From Spirochaetia bacterium (GTDB lineage: Bacteria > Spirochaetota > Spirochaetia > Treponematales > Breznakiellaceae): a stretch of 21,982 nt of DNA. Each line of letters opens with the position of its first letter. The stretch's first letter is position 1. The notes under the pieces were generated by a model. That model ran no database searches and was not told where the DNA came from. It saw only the letters and a list, made by a program, of their open reading frames with translations. Both the position numbers and the translations under genes were made by a program. Location: assembly GCA_026002265.1 (NCBI GenBank), contig BOBG01000025.1, positions 1 through 21,982 of the forward strand. Direction: 5' to 3'. Below, piece after piece: positions 1 through 9,386 of the stretch.

Positions 1-2
1 TT

Positions 3-486
3 GGTTATATGCTGTCAACTGAGGTTTTCAGCGAGGGTACACCTTTAATAATTCGGACGCTTGAAGGCGATTCGGAAGTTATTGCATCGAAAGATAGGTA
101 TATAATGATTGGAGTTTTTGGTGAAGTATATAGTATGAGGGCAACTACATTTGAGAAAATCTACTCTGCTAGTGAACAAGCTTACAATATGAATCCTGAA
201 GATATGAACCCCGAGTATTTGTCTTACCAGCCAACTATAAGAGATAAAATAACCGGAGAATCAAAGAAATCAGAGAATATACTGAGATTTGCCAAAGCGT
301 GTACGCCTAAAGAAGGAGTATATATACGCGAAACAGCTTAAAAGAAAGACAAAATTTTTAAGGCCTGATTATCCTTATATGAATGGCGAACCGGGTGATT
401 TTCTTGCTGTTAAGTCGAATGAGAAGAGTGTATATATTATACACCGTAAAGTTTTTGAAAAAACATATGATAAGGTATCGGATTAA
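3..486 (+). pseudogene. 3' end of a gene with two PGD-type domains, frameshifted, cut by left edge
   Basis: The frame open from base 3 (first ATG at 9) runs to a stop at 341; an overlapping frame (289-486) continues the same kind of protein. Both halves hold the same roughly 45-residue pattern. The first reads IIRTLEGD, then GVFGEVYS, then FEKIY; the second reads KTKF, then NGEPGDFLAV, then VYIIHRKVFEKTY. Together they look like one protein with a duplicated domain, broken at the TATATATA run near 320-329, where restoring one TA pair would join the frames (G-V-Y-I-Y-A-K-Q). Similar PGD-type segments occur in phage proteins and, as I recall, near RyR domains, so this may be the tail of another RyR-type gene. 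The function is unknown. It ends 51 bases before the next start, and the true start may lie left of the window. Confidence 0.5.
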
Positions 487-537
487 CAGCATATGTGTTG
501 TTTTTAAACAAAATTTAGAAAAGAAAGGAGTCCGACC

Positions 538-3500
538 ATGTCATTCGATCTCATTGAAAGCCGTCAAATTCGTATTTTCATCTCGTCAACATTCCGGGAT
601 ATGCAGGCCGAACGGGATTACCTTGTACAAAAGACTTTTCCTTCATTGAGAAAATATTGTGCAGAACGGGAAGTAACCTTGCAGGAACTTGACCTGCGCT
701 GGGGCATAAGCGAAGAAGAATCTAAACAGGGGAAAGTAGTGGACATTTGCCTCAAAGAAATAGGGAAAACCACGCCTTTCTTTATCGGACTCTTGGGCGA
801 TCGTTATGGATGGGTACCTGAAAAAGACGATATAAATAAAATGGGTGAAAAATCCAATGTGTTTGCAGACTACCCCTGGGTGCGGGAAGAGCTTGAAAAA
901 AACGGGACCAGTATCACGGAAATTGAAATACAGGAAGGCGTGCTTCGGGCAAAAACCAAAGTTAACGCCTATTTCTATTTTCGCTCACCAGCAATGGAGG
1001 TTCCCGATAATGCGGATTTTAGAGAGGCGCCGGGCAGTCTGGCGGCGGAGAAACTTGAGCGTCTGAAATCGACTTTGCAGGGACGGAAAAGCTACCCTGT
1101 AGAGGGGTACGATTCCGTAAAGCATCTTGGCGATCTGGTGGAGCGGGACTTCAAAGAACTGGCTGACGCCCTGTTCCCTAAGGTGTCGTTTTCAGCCCTA
1201 AAAAAAGAACGACTCGAACAAGAGTCTTTTCTCAAGAGCAAAACCATAGCCTATGCCAGTGACGACGACCTCGTAAAGCAGCTTGACGAATTTGCCTTAG
1301 GTGAAATGTCCTGTCTTGTTGTTAAGGGAGAAAGTGGCTCCGGAAAAAGCGCCTTGCTTGCAAACTGGATTAAAGGCCGCTTCCGCCGGGACGATGAAAA
1401 AATAATCTACCATTTTGTTGGGCAATCCATGTCCCAGGGGGATTACCATAAAATTAACGCACGGCTCATCAACGAATTGAAAGACATCTATTCGCTTGCG
1501 GACCCGCCGGATGAGCTTGAGCAGTTGCAGGCGGGCGAGGACAAGCAGCAAGCAAAGCTGCAAAACCTGCTCGCCGGAATCCGGGACAGGGGACGGCTTA
1601 TCATCATTCTTGAAGGACTTGACAAACTCGTCGATTCGGACGGAGCCAAACTGCTCAACTGGCTGCCTGGCTTTCCTTCAAACGTCAAGTTCGTCTTTTC
1701 GACGCAGAACGACGATAAAACAATGGATTATTTCACCCGTATGGAATATCCGGTTGTCGAAATGAAGCCTCTGAGCATGGAGCGCATAAAAACATTGATT
1801 CCCCTTTATCTCAACTTATACGGAAAGAATCTAAACGACCAGCAGATTGAACGTATCGCAGGAGACCCGGAAAACGCTAATCCCCTTGCCCTTTGCATCT
1901 TGCTGGACGAGTTGCGTATGTTCGGCGTACATGAAAAACTGGATGAGAAGATAGACTGGTACCTGAAGGCGGAGAGCATCCCGGCCCTATTTGAGTTGGT
2001 CCTTGCGAGACTTGAGGATAACTTTGATGATGACAAAGAAAACTTTGTAAAAAACGTCCTCTCCCTGCTCTGGGTTTCCCAAAACGGCCTGTCCGAAGAC
2101 GAACTCTCCACCCTTACCGGGTCGGCGCCCCTGTACCGTTCCCAACTCTTCTGCGGGCTGGAAAGCCATCTATTGACCCGCGATGGTCTTTTGACATTCT
2201 CCAACAGATACATCAGGGAAGCAGTTGAAAACCGGTATTTGAACACCGATGAGTCAAAACGCGAATACCACCAAAAATTGGCGAAATTCTTCATGGAAGA
2301 CCAGTCGGCCTTCGCAAACAGAAAGAATGATGAAGTCCCTTACCAGCTATTTGAACTGGGTGAGTGGGATACGCTCTATCGGTTTTTACTCGATTTCAAT
2401 GTTCTTGAATATCTGTACAACAAGGATAGTTATGAACTGGTCAAATACTGGCATACCCTCCTTGACCGGGACAAAGCCAAGTATTCCATAGAGCGGTACC
2501 TTGCACCCAGTTCTCTGGCCAGGAGCAAGGCAAAAATGGGCGAACTCTTCCGCAAATTGAGCGAGCTTGCCGCCGATGTTTCGGAATTCTCCCTTGCCGT
2601 CGCCTTCGCCAGGAAAGCTGTCGAAAAAACGGAAGAAGCCTACGGTGAAAACCACATTGAAACGGCAAACGTCTACGCCGTTTTGGGCAGAATCGGAACA
2701 TTGAATGCTGAAGAACAGCTTGACTACTGCCTCAAGGCTCTGGACATATACCGGAATACCCTGGGCGAGAAACACATCGCAACGGCGCTGGCCTATTTTT
2801 TCGCAGGCTGCGCATATGCCGCCGTTAATTGGCAGGAAGAAACAGAAAAGAACAATGCGTCCGAATGTCTGCTCCGGGCCGTTGAGATAGCGGGACAAGA
2901 GAGTCATATCGCCGCTATTTCGTACAACCAATTGGCAACGATTTCCATAAATGACTCCAGTGCGGCTTCAGAATATGGCCAAAAAGCGCTAAAAGCCGCG
3001 GAAAAATCGCTCGGGAAAGACCATCCCAAGATGGCTTTTATTTATTACACCTTGTCCATCGTGTATGCAATTCAGGATGACGCGGATTATGAAAAAGCCG
3101 CAGCCTGCGCCGAACAATCCTTGGCAATAACGAAAAGCGTTTACGGTGAAAACTCCCTTTCCGCCGCAATGGGTTATCAAGCCCTTGGAATTGCATATCT
3201 GAACGGACTCGACAAAAAGCCTCATGTGGAAAAAGAGGAATTGTTTTACAAGGGTCAAGATTATACCACGAAGGCAATCAATATTTTCTCAAGAGTACGA
3301 GGAGAACAAAACGAACTTACGGCTGCGGCTTTGCTTGTGCTCGGTAGCGGCTATGAAGAAATAGAAGACTGGCAAAACGCACTTGATGTTACACGAAGAG
3401 CCTATAACATATACCGGGAAGTTTTGGGAGAGAATCATTCCCAGACTAGGGCTGCTAGGGACACCCTAGCCGGATTTTATATAAGCAGGGGTGACGCCCA

Positions 3501-3672
3501 GGTAGAAAAAGGGAATCACGAAGAAGCCATAGCTGATTTTAGTGCGGCCATAGAAATTGATCCGAAAAATCCCTCCTATTTTATGTCCCGCAGCAACGCT
3601 TATATGAAGATATGGGATATGGAAAAATCAATTGCGGACTCAACCGAAGCGATTCGGCTTCGTAGCAAATAA
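538..3672 (+). CDS. DUF4062 - P-loop NTPase - TPR protein (STAND-like), first copy
   Basis: This 1044-residue frame starts at ATG 538 behind GAAAGGAG. Residues about 9-100 are DUF4062 (RQIRIFISSTFRDMQAERDY, later LDLRWGISEEES and FFIGLLGDRYGW). A STAND/NACHT-like NTPase follows, with Walker A GESGSGKS at residues 264-271, a Walker-B-like strand LIIILEGLDKL at 354-364 (Glu359 where Asp is usual) and FVFSTQNDD after it. From about residue 690 come kinesin-light-chain-type TPRs (EKTEEAYGENHIETANVYA and similar), then 34-residue TPRs. Known family members combine a switch NTPase with a TPR sensor and are often found in prokaryotic conflict loci; the defence role here is inferred. The frame stops inside a TPR, and more TPR coding follows to 5399 in other frames, so the gene is probably truncated. 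It is clearly homologous to the gene at 5740. Confidence 0.9.
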   Translation: MSFDLIESRQIRIFISSTFRDMQAERDYLVQKTFPSLRKYCAEREVTLQELDLRWGISEEESKQGKVVDICLKEIGKTTPFFIGLLGDRYGWVPEKDDINKMGEKSNVFADYPWVREELEKNGTSITEIEIQEGVLRAKTKVNAYFYFRSPAMEVPDNADFREAPGSLAAEKLERLKSTLQGRKSYPVEGYDSVKHLGDLVERDFKELADALFPKVSFSALKKERLEQESFLKSKTIAYASDDDLVKQLDEFALGEMSCLVVKGESGSGKSALLANWIKGRFRRDDEKIIYHFVGQSMSQGDYHKINARLINELKDIYSLADPPDELEQLQAGEDKQQAKLQNLLAGIRDRGRLIIILEGLDKLVDSDGAKLLNWLPGFPSNVKFVFSTQNDDKTMDYFTRMEYPVVEMKPLSMERIKTLIPLYLNLYGKNLNDQQIERIAGDPENANPLALCILLDELRMFGVHEKLDEKIDWYLKAESIPALFELVLARLEDNFDDDKENFVKNVLSLLWVSQNGLSEDELSTLTGSAPLYRSQLFCGLESHLLTRDGLLTFSNRYIREAVENRYLNTDESKREYHQKLAKFFMEDQSAFANRKNDEVPYQLFELGEWDTLYRFLLDFNVLEYLYNKDSYELVKYWHTLLDRDKAKYSIERYLAPSSLARSKAKMGELFRKLSELAADVSEFSLAVAFARKAVEKTEEAYGENHIETANVYAVLGRIGTLNAEEQLDYCLKALDIYRNTLGEKHIATALAYFFAGCAYAAVNWQEETEKNNASECLLRAVEIAGQESHIAAISYNQLATISINDSSAASEYGQKALKAAEKSLGKDHPKMAFIYYTLSIVYAIQDDADYEKAAACAEQSLAITKSVYGENSLSAAMGYQALGIAYLNGLDKKPHVEKEELFYKGQDYTTKAINIFSRVRGEQNELTAAALLVLGSGYEEIEDWQNALDVTRRAYNIYREVLGENHSQTRAARDTLAGFYISRGDAQVEKGNHEEAIADFSAAIEIDPKNPSYFMSRSNAYMKIWDMEKSIADSTEAIRLRSK

Positions 3673-4097
3673 AACTCCACAATGCAATAGCCAATTACAC
3701 CCAGGCTCTTTGTCTTTCTCCAAAGTATGTTTGGGTTTATACCAGGCGCGGAGAGGCCTATACGAATAAAGGGGATTATGACGGAGCGATTGCGGACTAC
3801 AGTATGGCGATTCGGCTTGATCCGGATAATGCCGGTTATTATATCAGCCGGGGCAATGTTTATCACAATAATAAAGGCGATTACGATAAAGCCATTGCGG
3901 ATTATTCTGAGGCCGTAAGGTTGGAGCCTCGGAGCGCTGCGCATTACGCCTTTCGCGGGAATTCATACAACACTAAGAAAGACTATGATCGGGCCATCGC
4001 GGATCTCATTGTGGCGATTACTTTCAGCCCGGATTATCAATGGGCCAAAGACAAACTGCGGGATGTTTTTAATACACGGGGGAGGCTTTTAACGTAA
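3666..4097 (+). pseudogene. TPR continuation of the 538 gene, fragment 2
   Basis: This frame is open from 3666 and codes for four 34-residue TPR-like units: NAIANYTQALCLSPKY, GDYDGAIADYSMAIRLDPDN, GDYDKAIADYSEAVRLEPRS and KDYDRAIADLIVAITFSPDY. It is one frame behind the 538 gene, which stops at 3672 just after an EAIRL motif. About 20 residues of TPR linker are missing at the join, so a small frame-changing deletion is the simplest reading. It has no ribosome site of its own. It ends at 4097 right after a run of five G (about 4077-4081), where one more G would continue the protein as T-R-G-E-A-F-N in the frame of the next fragment. I read it as part of one broken gene spanning 538-5399. Confidence 0.7.
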
Positions 4098-5278
4098 AAA
4101 AAGAATATGGTAAAGCTATTGTCGATTACAGCGAGGCAATCGGGCTTGACCCTGATAAGGCTTACATTTATACCAACCGCGGTGATGCTTATGAATCGAA
4201 TGGGCAATACAATAAGGCAATTACGGATTTTGACAAAGCTATCGCCATTGATCCAAAATATGCCAGAGCTTGGTGTCTTCGCGGCTTTGTGTACAGCCTC
4301 CGTAAAAAGGACTATGAAAAAGCACTTGCTGATTGTACTGAGGCGATTAACTTGGATCCATCGAACACATGGTTCTACGCAACCCGAGGCAATGCATATA
4401 TCAGCATACAGGATTACGATAAAGCAATAGCCGATCTAATCAAGTCCGTCTCCCTCAATCCGAACTACCAGTACGCGAAAGACAGACTGGTCGCAGCGCA
4501 TCATGAGCGCGCCAAGGACAGCTTTAGAAAACAAGACTACGACCGGACTGTTGGAGACTGTGATGAACTTATTGGATTAAAGCCGGATATGGTGGAAGCT
4601 TTTTTTCTTCGTGGCAGGGCTTATGCCAAAAAAGGAGACTGGGATAAGGCTTTGGCGGACTATAATAGAATCCGCCTCGGGTTGAAATATGACCCGGCCC
4701 ATCCCGGCCACTCCTTAGCAATTCTCTCCAGCGAAGACAGGGATAAAGTTCTTGAAGATTGTAACGCAGTGCTTGAAACAGACCCGAATATAGCCTTGGC
4801 TCATGCGCTCATTGGCATGTACTCTAACGAAGGGGACTGGGAGAAAGCAATTACCGATTGTACCGAGGCAATAAGGCTTGATATCAATTGCGCCGATGCC
4901 TTTTACTATCGTGCCATGCGGTATGGCATAAGAGAAGATTATGACAGGGCTATACCGGATTTTGAACGGTATTTAAGACTGAATCCCGACGATGCCAATG
5001 CAAAAGAAATACTTGCCGCTGTATATACTGAACATATAAAATCATGCTTCAAAGCAGAAGACCTGAACCAGATAATAAACGACTGCGAAGCATTATTGAA
5101 AATAAAGCCAGATTATGCCGACGCCAGACACTGGCTTGCCAGTTGCTATTCCGAGCGCAGTAGGGGATACCTGAATCAAGGGGACTGGAACCGGGCAATA
5201 GCGGACTGTGGCGGCGATCAATGCGGAACCGAATTATGCCAATGCCCTTGTAACCCGTGCTTCGGCGTACCTTGGTAA
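4079..5278 (+). pseudogene. TPR continuation of the 538 gene, fragment 3
   Basis: About ten 34-residue TPR units of the type found in the previous fragment, for example EYGKAIVDYSEAIGLDPDKA, QYNKAITDFDKAIAIDPKYA and DYEKALADCTEAINLDPSN. The first in-frame ATG used as a start would be 4289, but TPR coding begins upstream at about 4085, so this is a continuation and not a separate gene. The frame leaves TPR sense at about 5208, where the text turns into a cysteine-rich tail that ends at 5278. The TPR sense resumes in another frame as A-A-I-N-A-E-P-N-Y-A. The likely role is protein-protein contact or sensing at the C-terminus of the DUF4062 protein. Confidence 0.7.
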
Positions 5279-5399
5279 AGGAGATGTAAACAATGCCGGT
5301 GCCGATTTGGCAGCGGCCCAGAAATACGCTTCAGGCAACCAGGATTTAATAAAATCCATTGAGAATCTAAAACAGAAATTACAACAGTCGCAAAGTTAG
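5208..5399 (+). pseudogene. TPR continuation of the 538 gene, C-terminal fragment 4
   Basis: The last TPR (AAINAEPNYANALVTRASAY, then LGKGDVNNAGADLAAAQKYA) and a short Lys/Gln-rich tail ending at 5399. It overlaps fragment 3 by about 70 bases in a different frame. The change occurs at TGTGGCGGCGATC (about 5205-5217), where one extra base, or two missing ones, moves the reading frame. It is the natural C-terminus of the ancestral 538-5399 gene, which would have encoded roughly 1600 residues. Confidence 0.65.
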
Positions 5400-5562
5400 G
5401 TTTAGTATATCGACTTCGGTAGAACAGGAAGAACAGGGCCAATGGTATATTGTACTATAAGTCAGGCGATGCATATCAAACAATCAAACTAGTGATGGGA
5501 AGAAGTATGTTTCGAGTAGATCCGCTTGAAATGGCAAATAAAGAAAGAGAAAATATAGTAAC

Positions 5563-5710
5563 ATGAATTCAACAACTCTGGTTAGCCAAATCGCTATCAT
5601 CTTGATCTTGTTTTGGAAGCTTTTTTACCTTATTCTATAAACCCGGTAAAAGGTGTTTTCAGGGAGTTTCAAAATAGTGCTGTTTTCATTGCAGGGCTGA
5701 TGGCTCTTAA
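5563..5710 (+). pseudogene. Remnant of the 5' end of a membrane TrkA-N/RyR gene
   Basis: From ATG 5563 the sequence reads M-N-S-T-T-L-V-S-Q-I-A-I-I-L-I-L-F. This matches the start of the intact gene at 9973 (M-T-K-E-T-I-V-S-E-I-A-I-A-L-I-L-F). DNA similarity continues past frame breaks into the second membrane segment (V-F-I-A-G-L-M against I-F-I-A-G-L-M). The remnant stops just before the ribosome site of the 5740 gene. It shows that the first DUF4062 gene once had the same partner as the second one. In the rest of 5400-5739 (the 163 bases before the remnant and the last 29 after it) I see nothing coding. Confidence 0.6.
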
Positions 5711-5739
5711 GCCTATTGACTAAATAGGAGATTTAACAA

Positions 5740-8700
5740 ATGAGCGATACAAGAGAAACTAATCAAATTGAAGAACGTCAAATCCGGGTTTTCATCTCCT
5801 CAACATTCCGGGATATGCAATCTGAGCGCGACTACCTTGTGATGAAAATATTTCCGGTTATTCGCCGGTATTGTGAAGATCGGGATATTTCCTTTTTTGA
5901 ACTTGATCTCCGGTGGGGTATCAGTGAAGAAGAGTCAAAACAGGGAAAAGTCGTTAATATTTGCCTCAAGGAAATTCAAAACACCAAACCCTTTTTTATC
6001 GGCCTTTTAGGAGAACGGTACGGCTGGGTGCCTTCCGGCGAGGAACGCCGGCTGATAGCGGAAAATACGGATGTCTTTGAAGAGTACCCCTGGATAGGCG
6101 CCGAACTTGACAAGGGAACCAGTATCACCGAGATGGAAATTCAGCAGGGAGTTTTGCGAAATCCAGATACAATTAATGCCTATTTTTATTTCCGTTCCTC
6201 TGGAATGCAAACGCCAGATGAATTCAGAGAAAAAAGCGGCAGTGATGCGGAAAAAAAGCTCTTGGCGCTTAAAAAGGCTTTGCGTGAACAGGAGCATTAT
6301 CCGGTAAAATATTATACGTCCATTGAAGTTTTGGGCGATTTAATTGAAAAAGATTTTAAGGAACTTGTCGATACACTCTGGCCGGAAGGTGCTATCTCAT
6401 TTCTTGAAAAAGAACAACTTGAGCAAAAAGCTTTCTTAAAAAGCCGTACTAAAGTGTATATTCCTAATGAAAAAGCCTTGCAAAAGCTTGACGATTTTGT
6501 AGACGCATCAGGGGAAGACGCAGATAGGTTCATGGTAATTACCGGTGAAAAAGGTATGGGAAAAAGTGCCCTTATCGCTAATTGGATACAACGCAGGCAG
6601 AAGCGGGACGAGAAAATAATCTATCACTTTATTGGTAATTCCGGCTCCGAAGGGGATTACCGGAAAATAAGCGAATATCTTATTAATGAGCTTGAATGTA
6701 TTACCGGGATTAAGCGTGATAAGGATTCCCTCATAGATAGCACAAAAAAAAGAGAGGATAAACTTACAGAAACTCTGCAAGATATGTTATGGACCGCTGC
6801 AAAAAATGAAAAGATCATCCTCGTTCTTGACGGCATGGACAAGCTTTCTGATGTTGAAAATGCAAAACTTCTCAACTGGCTGCCGGCTTTTCCGTCACAT
6901 ACACGGATTATTTTTTCTACACAAGCTGACGATAAAACTATGGATGTTTTTAAGCGCCGGAACTATCCCTGCATTGAACTTGAAGCCCTTTCAATAGATA
7001 ACCGGAAAATACTTATTGAAAAATATCTTGCAGTTTTTGCAAAAAAATTACTACCGGCACAAATTGAACGTATTGTAAAAGACAGGGAAAGTGAAAACAC
7101 CCTCGCCCTGCGGGTTCTTTTGGACGAGCTGCGGATCTTTGGGGTACATGAGGAAATTGACACCCATCTTAATGCTTATCTTGCCGCGCCGGACTTGGAG
7201 AGCTTCTACGACATAGTCGTTGAGCGCATAGAAAAAACTTATGGTAATATTACCGGCAGGATTGCAAATTTCGCCGGCGAAGTTCTTGCATTATTGGCCT
7301 CTTCCCGCGCTGGTTTAAGCGAGGACGAGATTTTGGGAATAACAAGAGCCGCTCCGCTCTACTGGTCCCAATTATACAACGGTATGGCGGGGCATCTTGT
7401 TAAACGGAATGGTCTTATCGTGTTCGACAACTGGTTTATACAAACAGCCGCCGCGAAGCGCAAAAAGGACGGCGGGGAAGAATACCGCCACCGGATTATT
7501 TCCTACATGGAAACGGCTTCTGATATTTCTCTTGACCGGAAGCGAGACGAACTGCCCCACCAGTATTTTGAGCTGAAAGAATGGGACAAACTCTACGCCT
7601 TCCTGCTCAATTTGGCCGTATTTGATTATATTTATACAAAGAATGAATATGAGCTTGGGCTGTACTGGCGCGTTTTGTTGAAAGAAAACAAGGAACAATA
7701 TTCTTTTGCAAAGTATCTTGCCCTTGAAGAAAGCGGTAAAGACGAAGCAGCGTCTTACATAAACGCCTTAGGCCTTTTTGCCCTAGAGTCATTGGCAGAT
7801 TACGTCATGGCGCTGGAATTCTTCCAAAAAGCCCGTGCTGTTGATGAAAAAGTTCTTGGCGTTGAGCATCCTAATACCGCAACACTGTATAACAACATAG
7901 GCGGGGCATACAGCAGCAAGGGAGACTATGAAAAGGCGCTGGCTTTCCACCAGAAAGCCCTTGCTATTGATGAAAAAATTCTTGGTGTTGAGCATCCTTC
8001 TACTGCAACATCGTATAACAACATAGGCTTGGTATACCACAGCATGGGAGAGTATGAAAAGGCGCTGGAATTCCAGCAGAAAGCCCTTGCTGTTCGGGAA
8101 AAAATTCTTGGTGTTGAGCATCCTTCTACCGCAACATCGTATGGCAACATAGGCTCGGCATACGGCGGTATGGGAGACAATGAAAAGGCGCTGGAATTCC
8201 ACCAGAAAGCCCTTGCTGTTTGTGAAAAAGTTCTTGGCGTTGAGCATCCTGATACCGCATTATCGTATGGCAACATAGGCGGGGTATACAGTAGCATGGG
8301 AGACTATAAAAAGGGTCTGGAATTCCAGCAGAAAGCCCTTGCTGTTCGGGAAAAAGTTCTTGGTGTTGAGCATCCTCTTACCGCAACATCATATAGCAAC
8401 ATAGGCGGGGTATACGACAGCATAAGAGACTATGAAAAGGCGCTGGAATTCTGTCAGAAAGCCCTTGCCATTCGGGAAAAAGTTCTTGGCGTTGAGCATC
8501 CTTCTACCGCAAAATCGTATAATAACATAGGCGGGGTATACTACAGCATAAGAGACTATGAAAAGGCGCTGGAATTCCAACAAAAAGCCCTCGCTGTTCG
8601 GGAAAAAGTTCTTGGCGTTGAGCATCCTGATACCGCATTATCGTATAACAACATAGGTTTTGTATACAAAAAAATGGGAGACAATGAAAAGGCGCTGGAA

Positions 8701-9375
8701 TTCTACCAGAAAGGCCTTGCCATTTGGGAAAAAGTTCTTGGTGTTGAGCATCCTCTTACCGCAACATCATATAGCAACATAGGCGGGGTATACGACAGCA
8801 TAAGAGACTATGAAAAGGCGCTGGAATTCTGCCAGAAAGCCCTTGCCATTCGGGAAAAAGTTCTTGGCCTTGAGCATCCTTCTACCGCAAAATCGTATAA
8901 TAACATAGGCTTGGTATACAGCAAAATGGGAGACAATGAAAAGGCGCTGGAATTCTTCCAAAAAGCCATGGTCATCCGGGAAAAGATTTTCGGTATAGAA
9001 CACCCAGCCACCACAACGTCTTACGACGATGTTGCCTTAACATACAGCAACATGGGGAGGTATGAAGAAGCGCTGGAACTCTATCAAAAAGCCCTTGCTA
9101 TTCGGGAAAAGATTCCCCGTCCGGAACACCCAGATACCGCAACGGCTTACAATAATGTTGCTGTGACATATAGAAACATGGGTAGGTATGAGGAAGCATT
9201 AGAATTCTACCAAAAAGCCCTTGCTATTCGGGAAAAAGTTCTTGGCGCTGAGCATCCTGATACAGTGAAAACACTGCAAAGAATAGCTGCCTTGCATGAA
9301 CTAATGGGTAATACTGAAGAAGCACATGCTATTCGTGAAAAGATGGAGAGACTGAAAAAATCTTTAATGGTATAA
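5740..9375 (+). CDS. DUF4062 - P-loop NTPase - kinesin-light-chain-type TPR protein, second copy
   Basis: An intact 1211-residue frame starting at ATG 5740, with AGGAG ten bases upstream. DUF4062 spans about residues 14-105 (RQIRVFISSTFRDMQSERDY, LDLRWGISEEES, FFIGLLGERYGW). The NTPase has Walker A GEKGMGKS at 269-276 and Walker B LVLDGMDKL with Asp364 and Asp367, followed by IIFSTQADD. Residues 698 to about 1200 are twelve 42-residue TPRs with the consensus ALAIREKVLGVEHPxTATSY, then NNIGxVYxxMGDYEKALEFxQK. The layout (DUF4062, NTPase, TPR) matches bacterial STAND-like proteins and recalls eukaryotic nephrocystin-3. The likely role is a TPR-sensing switch that acts through DUF4062; the trigger and output are unknown. 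The last residues (about 1200-1211) are read from the same bases as the lost N-terminus of the following HigB, in another frame. Confidence 0.92.
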   Translation: MSDTRETNQIEERQIRVFISSTFRDMQSERDYLVMKIFPVIRRYCEDRDISFFELDLRWGISEEESKQGKVVNICLKEIQNTKPFFIGLLGERYGWVPSGEERRLIAENTDVFEEYPWIGAELDKGTSITEMEIQQGVLRNPDTINAYFYFRSSGMQTPDEFREKSGSDAEKKLLALKKALREQEHYPVKYYTSIEVLGDLIEKDFKELVDTLWPEGAISFLEKEQLEQKAFLKSRTKVYIPNEKALQKLDDFVDASGEDADRFMVITGEKGMGKSALIANWIQRRQKRDEKIIYHFIGNSGSEGDYRKISEYLINELECITGIKRDKDSLIDSTKKREDKLTETLQDMLWTAAKNEKIILVLDGMDKLSDVENAKLLNWLPAFPSHTRIIFSTQADDKTMDVFKRRNYPCIELEALSIDNRKILIEKYLAVFAKKLLPAQIERIVKDRESENTLALRVLLDELRIFGVHEEIDTHLNAYLAAPDLESFYDIVVERIEKTYGNITGRIANFAGEVLALLASSRAGLSEDEILGITRAAPLYWSQLYNGMAGHLVKRNGLIVFDNWFIQTAAAKRKKDGGEEYRHRIISYMETASDISLDRKRDELPHQYFELKEWDKLYAFLLNLAVFDYIYTKNEYELGLYWRVLLKENKEQYSFAKYLALEESGKDEAASYINALGLFALESLADYVMALEFFQKARAVDEKVLGVEHPNTATLYNNIGGAYSSKGDYEKALAFHQKALAIDEKILGVEHPSTATSYNNIGLVYHSMGEYEKALEFQQKALAVREKILGVEHPSTATSYGNIGSAYGGMGDNEKALEFHQKALAVCEKVLGVEHPDTALSYGNIGGVYSSMGDYKKGLEFQQKALAVREKVLGVEHPLTATSYSNIGGVYDSIRDYEKALEFCQKALAIREKVLGVEHPSTAKSYNNIGGVYYSIRDYEKALEFQQKALAVREKVLGVEHPDTALSYNNIGFVYKKMGDNEKALEFYQKGLAIWEKVLGVEHPLTATSYSNIGGVYDSIRDYEKALEFCQKALAIREKVLGLEHPSTAKSYNNIGLVYSKMGDNEKALEFFQKAMVIREKIFGIEHPATTTSYDDVALTYSNMGRYEEALELYQKALAIREKIPRPEHPDTATAYNNVAVTYRNMGRYEEALEFYQKALAIREKVLGAEHPDTVKTLQRIAALHELMGNTEEAHAIREKMERLKKSLMV
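7831..9342 (+). repeat. Twelve tandem 126-bp TPR-coding repeats
   Basis: Units start every 126 bases from 7831 (for example 8335, 8713 and 9217). Units 2-9 are very alike in DNA, while units 10-12 have drifted. About 181 bases from 8356 and from 8734, 378 bases (three units) apart, differ at only two positions that I can see, which points to recent duplication or conversion inside the array. Confidence 0.9.
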
Positions 9376-9386
9376 AGTCAAAGAAA

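Noticed and set aside
2386..2931. 181-residue - strand frame
   Set aside because: Lies wholly inside the DUF4062-TPR gene, with no ribosome site and no recognisable domain.
7789..9014. Long - strand open frames with repeats such as MLNAKNFFTNSKGFLVEFQR
   Set aside because: They are the reverse complement of the 126-base TPR units; their repeated look is inherited from the real + strand gene, and none has a ribosome site.
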